Shown here: in pieces, positions 61,476 through 62,237 of the stretch
How the letters are laid out: each line of letters opens with the position of its first letter
How positions within the stretch are numbered: position 1 is the stretch's first letter
Assembly (NCBI GenBank): GCA_052148155.1
Contig: JBKQIY010000067.1
Span: forward strand, 1 to 62,237
Direction: 5' to 3'
Length of the DNA: 62,237 nucleotides
Source: JBBQER01 sp052148155
GTDB taxonomy: Bacteria > Actinomycetota > Acidimicrobiia > IMCC26256 > PALSA-610
Made by a program: the position numbers and the translations under genes
Notes under the pieces: generated by a model
Told to the model about the DNA's origin: nothing
What the model saw: only the letters and a program-made list of their open reading frames with translations
Databases searched by the model: none

Positions 61476-61973
61476 CTACCACGTCGAGGCCCAACTCGCA
61501 TTGCCCTCGGCTGGTGCCGCGTTCGCGTTGCAATTCGAGGCGGGTCCCCTCGCGTAGAGGACGCCGACGCCGGTCGAACTCTCGTCGTCGGACAAAAAGA
61601 AACAGGTCCCTGAACGTGATTGCCCGGCCATCACGATGTAGTTCGTGCTGACGGGATTCACCGACACCACATTGGGTCCCGGTGAGATCGACGCCGCCGG
61701 CACAAACGTAAGGCCTGGCTCGACGGCCGTGAGCCCGGCCACCGTGGCTTCGGTGTAGTCCCCGTGATCGCTGTAGACCACCCTCGCAGCAGTCAGCGCG
61801 TTGCGCAGGCCGACCTGCATGGCTCGATCTTGGGCCCGCTCCTTGGCGCCCACGAACGTCGGGATCAAAACGGCGATCAGAATGGCAATAATGAGGACCA
61901 CCATCATGAGCTCGATGAGCGTGAACCCGGCTTCGGGCTCGTTGTCGCGAATCACGGCGTGCGAATGTTGCAT
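61476..61973 (-). CDS. pilA: type IV pilin (prepilin)
   Basis: 165-residue prepilin: a 16-residue leader ending Glu-Ala-Gly, then 'FTLIELMMVVLIIAILIAV' (17-35), with Glu at +5 of the mature chain, so PilD would cut G16|F17. The globular part has two Cys (one in 'SGTCFF', one in 'PASNCN') that could form the C-terminal disulfide loop, and the protein ends '...WASTW'. ATG with GGGGAG upstream. The mature chain has about 149 residues, normal for a type IVa pilin. Confidence 0.93.
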   Translation of the reverse strand: MQHSHAVIRDNEPEAGFTLIELMMVVLIIAILIAVLIPTFVGAKERAQDRAMQVGLRNALTAARVVYSDHGDYTEATVAGLTAVEPGLTFVPAASISPGPNVVSVNPVSTNYIVMAGQSRSGTCFFLSDDESSTGVGVLYARGPASNCNANAAPAEGNASWASTW

Positions 61974-62054
61974 ACAGCTCCCCTCGTCTGACCTGCGCCG
62001 TTCGACGTGGGGAGCACGCCGCCCCCACGGCCTGACCGAACGCAGGAGATTCCG

Positions 62055-62111
62055 CTTGAAGACCGAGGCGGGCCCGGGATCGGTTTCCCGGGCCCGCTCG
62101 GTTCCTTCAAG
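62055..62111 (-). terminator. very long hairpin between two pilin genes
   Basis: Arms: CTTGAAG (62055-62061) pairs with CTTCAAG (62105-62111); ACCGA (62062-62066) with TCGGT (62098-62102); and GCGGGCCCGGGA (62068-62079) with TCCCGGGCCCGC (62086-62097), around a 6-base loop. That is about 24 base pairs with two small irregularities. It lies just after the upstream pilin stop (62124) and before pilA. There is no T-run, as is common in GC-rich actinobacteria, so it may end the upstream pilin's transcript or set the relative amount of the two pilins. Confidence 0.65.
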
Positions 62112-62123
62112 AACCAGGTCGGA

Positions 62124-62237
62124 TTACCAGCTGGTGGTGAACCCGGTCGGGGGTGTTCCCGCGGTTACGGAGGTTGCGGCGGGGTTTGCGCACGCAGCCG
62201 TGCCGTAATACGTGCCGGCCCCAGCACCGTCAGCAAT
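62124..62237 (-). CDS. C-terminal end of a second pilin-like protein (truncated by window edge)
   Basis: Thirty-seven codons plus the TAA at 62126-62124, open to the right edge. The C-terminus reads 'GTYYGTAACANPAATS' and ends 'PPTGFTTSW', similar in style to the end of pilA ('NASWASTW'): Ala/Thr/Gly-rich, one Cys, a Trp near the end. The start lies outside the window. Type and function (major or minor pilin) cannot be decided. Confidence 0.55.
   Translation of the reverse strand: MADGAGAGTYYGTAACANPAATSVTAGTPPTGFTTSW

Noticed and set aside
60046..62028. 660-codon open frame on the minus strand across the pilD-pilin region
   Set aside because: Its translation is arginine-rich nonsense and it overlaps pilD, the pilin relic and pilA in another frame. 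The repeat inside it only reflects pilA and its relic.

Overview
The window is about 62 kb of a GC-rich actinobacterial chromosome. Three things point to an actinobacterium, and I infer a member of class Acidimicrobiia. The 16S rRNA 5' end on the minus strand (positions 1 to about 353) has the form usual in that class. GTG starts are very common. The gene order also matches actinobacteria: pyrR-pyrB-pyrC-carA-carB-pyrD-pyrF-mihF-gmk-rpoZ-coaBC-metK-priA-def-fmt-rsmB-rpe, then the rib genes, and aroC-K-B-Q-pepQ-efp-nusB. It is core-genome DNA: I see no insertion sequence, integrase, CRISPR array or tRNA gene.

Almost everything lies on the minus strand, co-oriented with the rRNA operon. Only three short plus-strand islands break this: two MaoC-like genes (12542-13302), a DUF1844 gene with an acetyltransferase (20532-21556), and a methyltransferase (27273-28472). 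Layout from left to right (transcription runs right to left): rRNA leader and promoter region (354-839); tyrS, a DUF3293 gene, an SDR oxidoreductase and a 3-methyladenine glycosylase (840-4033); a complete arginine operon argC-J-B-D-F-R-G-H (4018-12521); an SPFH membrane protein and a thioesterase (13333-14803); pheS-pheT with a SpoU methyltransferase, and infC-rpmI-rplT (14800-20338); hisG, a CSD-like gene, a methyltransferase and the riboflavin operon ribD-E-BA-H behind an FMN riboswitch (21543-27086); mogA, rpe, rsmB, fmt, def, priA, metK, coaBC, rpoZ, gmk, mihF (28482-38069); the pyrimidine operon pyrR-B-C-carA-carB-pyrD-pyrF (38258-47346); a transglutaminase-DUF58-MoxR trio (47382-51087); DUF2017, clpS, nusB, efp, pepQ, aroQ, aroB, aroK, aroC (51146-57261); and a type IV pilus segment with pilO, a pilM-pilN fusion, a small HTH regulator, pilD and pilins (57424 to the window end).

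The genes work as tightly coupled operons: about twenty neighbouring pairs share a GTGA, ATGA or TTGA stop-start overlap. The most informative regulatory features are as follows. infC has its best supported start at an AUC codon. A PyrR-binding-loop consensus lies directly in front of pyrR and overlaps the stop codon of the upstream gene. A very compact divergent argC/maoC promoter shares one AT-rich core that also looks like an ARG box. The FMN riboswitch has a clear P1 helix. In the pilus region PilM and PilN are one polypeptide, and the functional pilin sits between a decayed, frameshifted pilin relic and the C-terminus of another pilin, with a very long hairpin between the two intact-looking pilins. 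I found no clearly new defence or mobile system; the most unusual items are these regulatory and architectural features.
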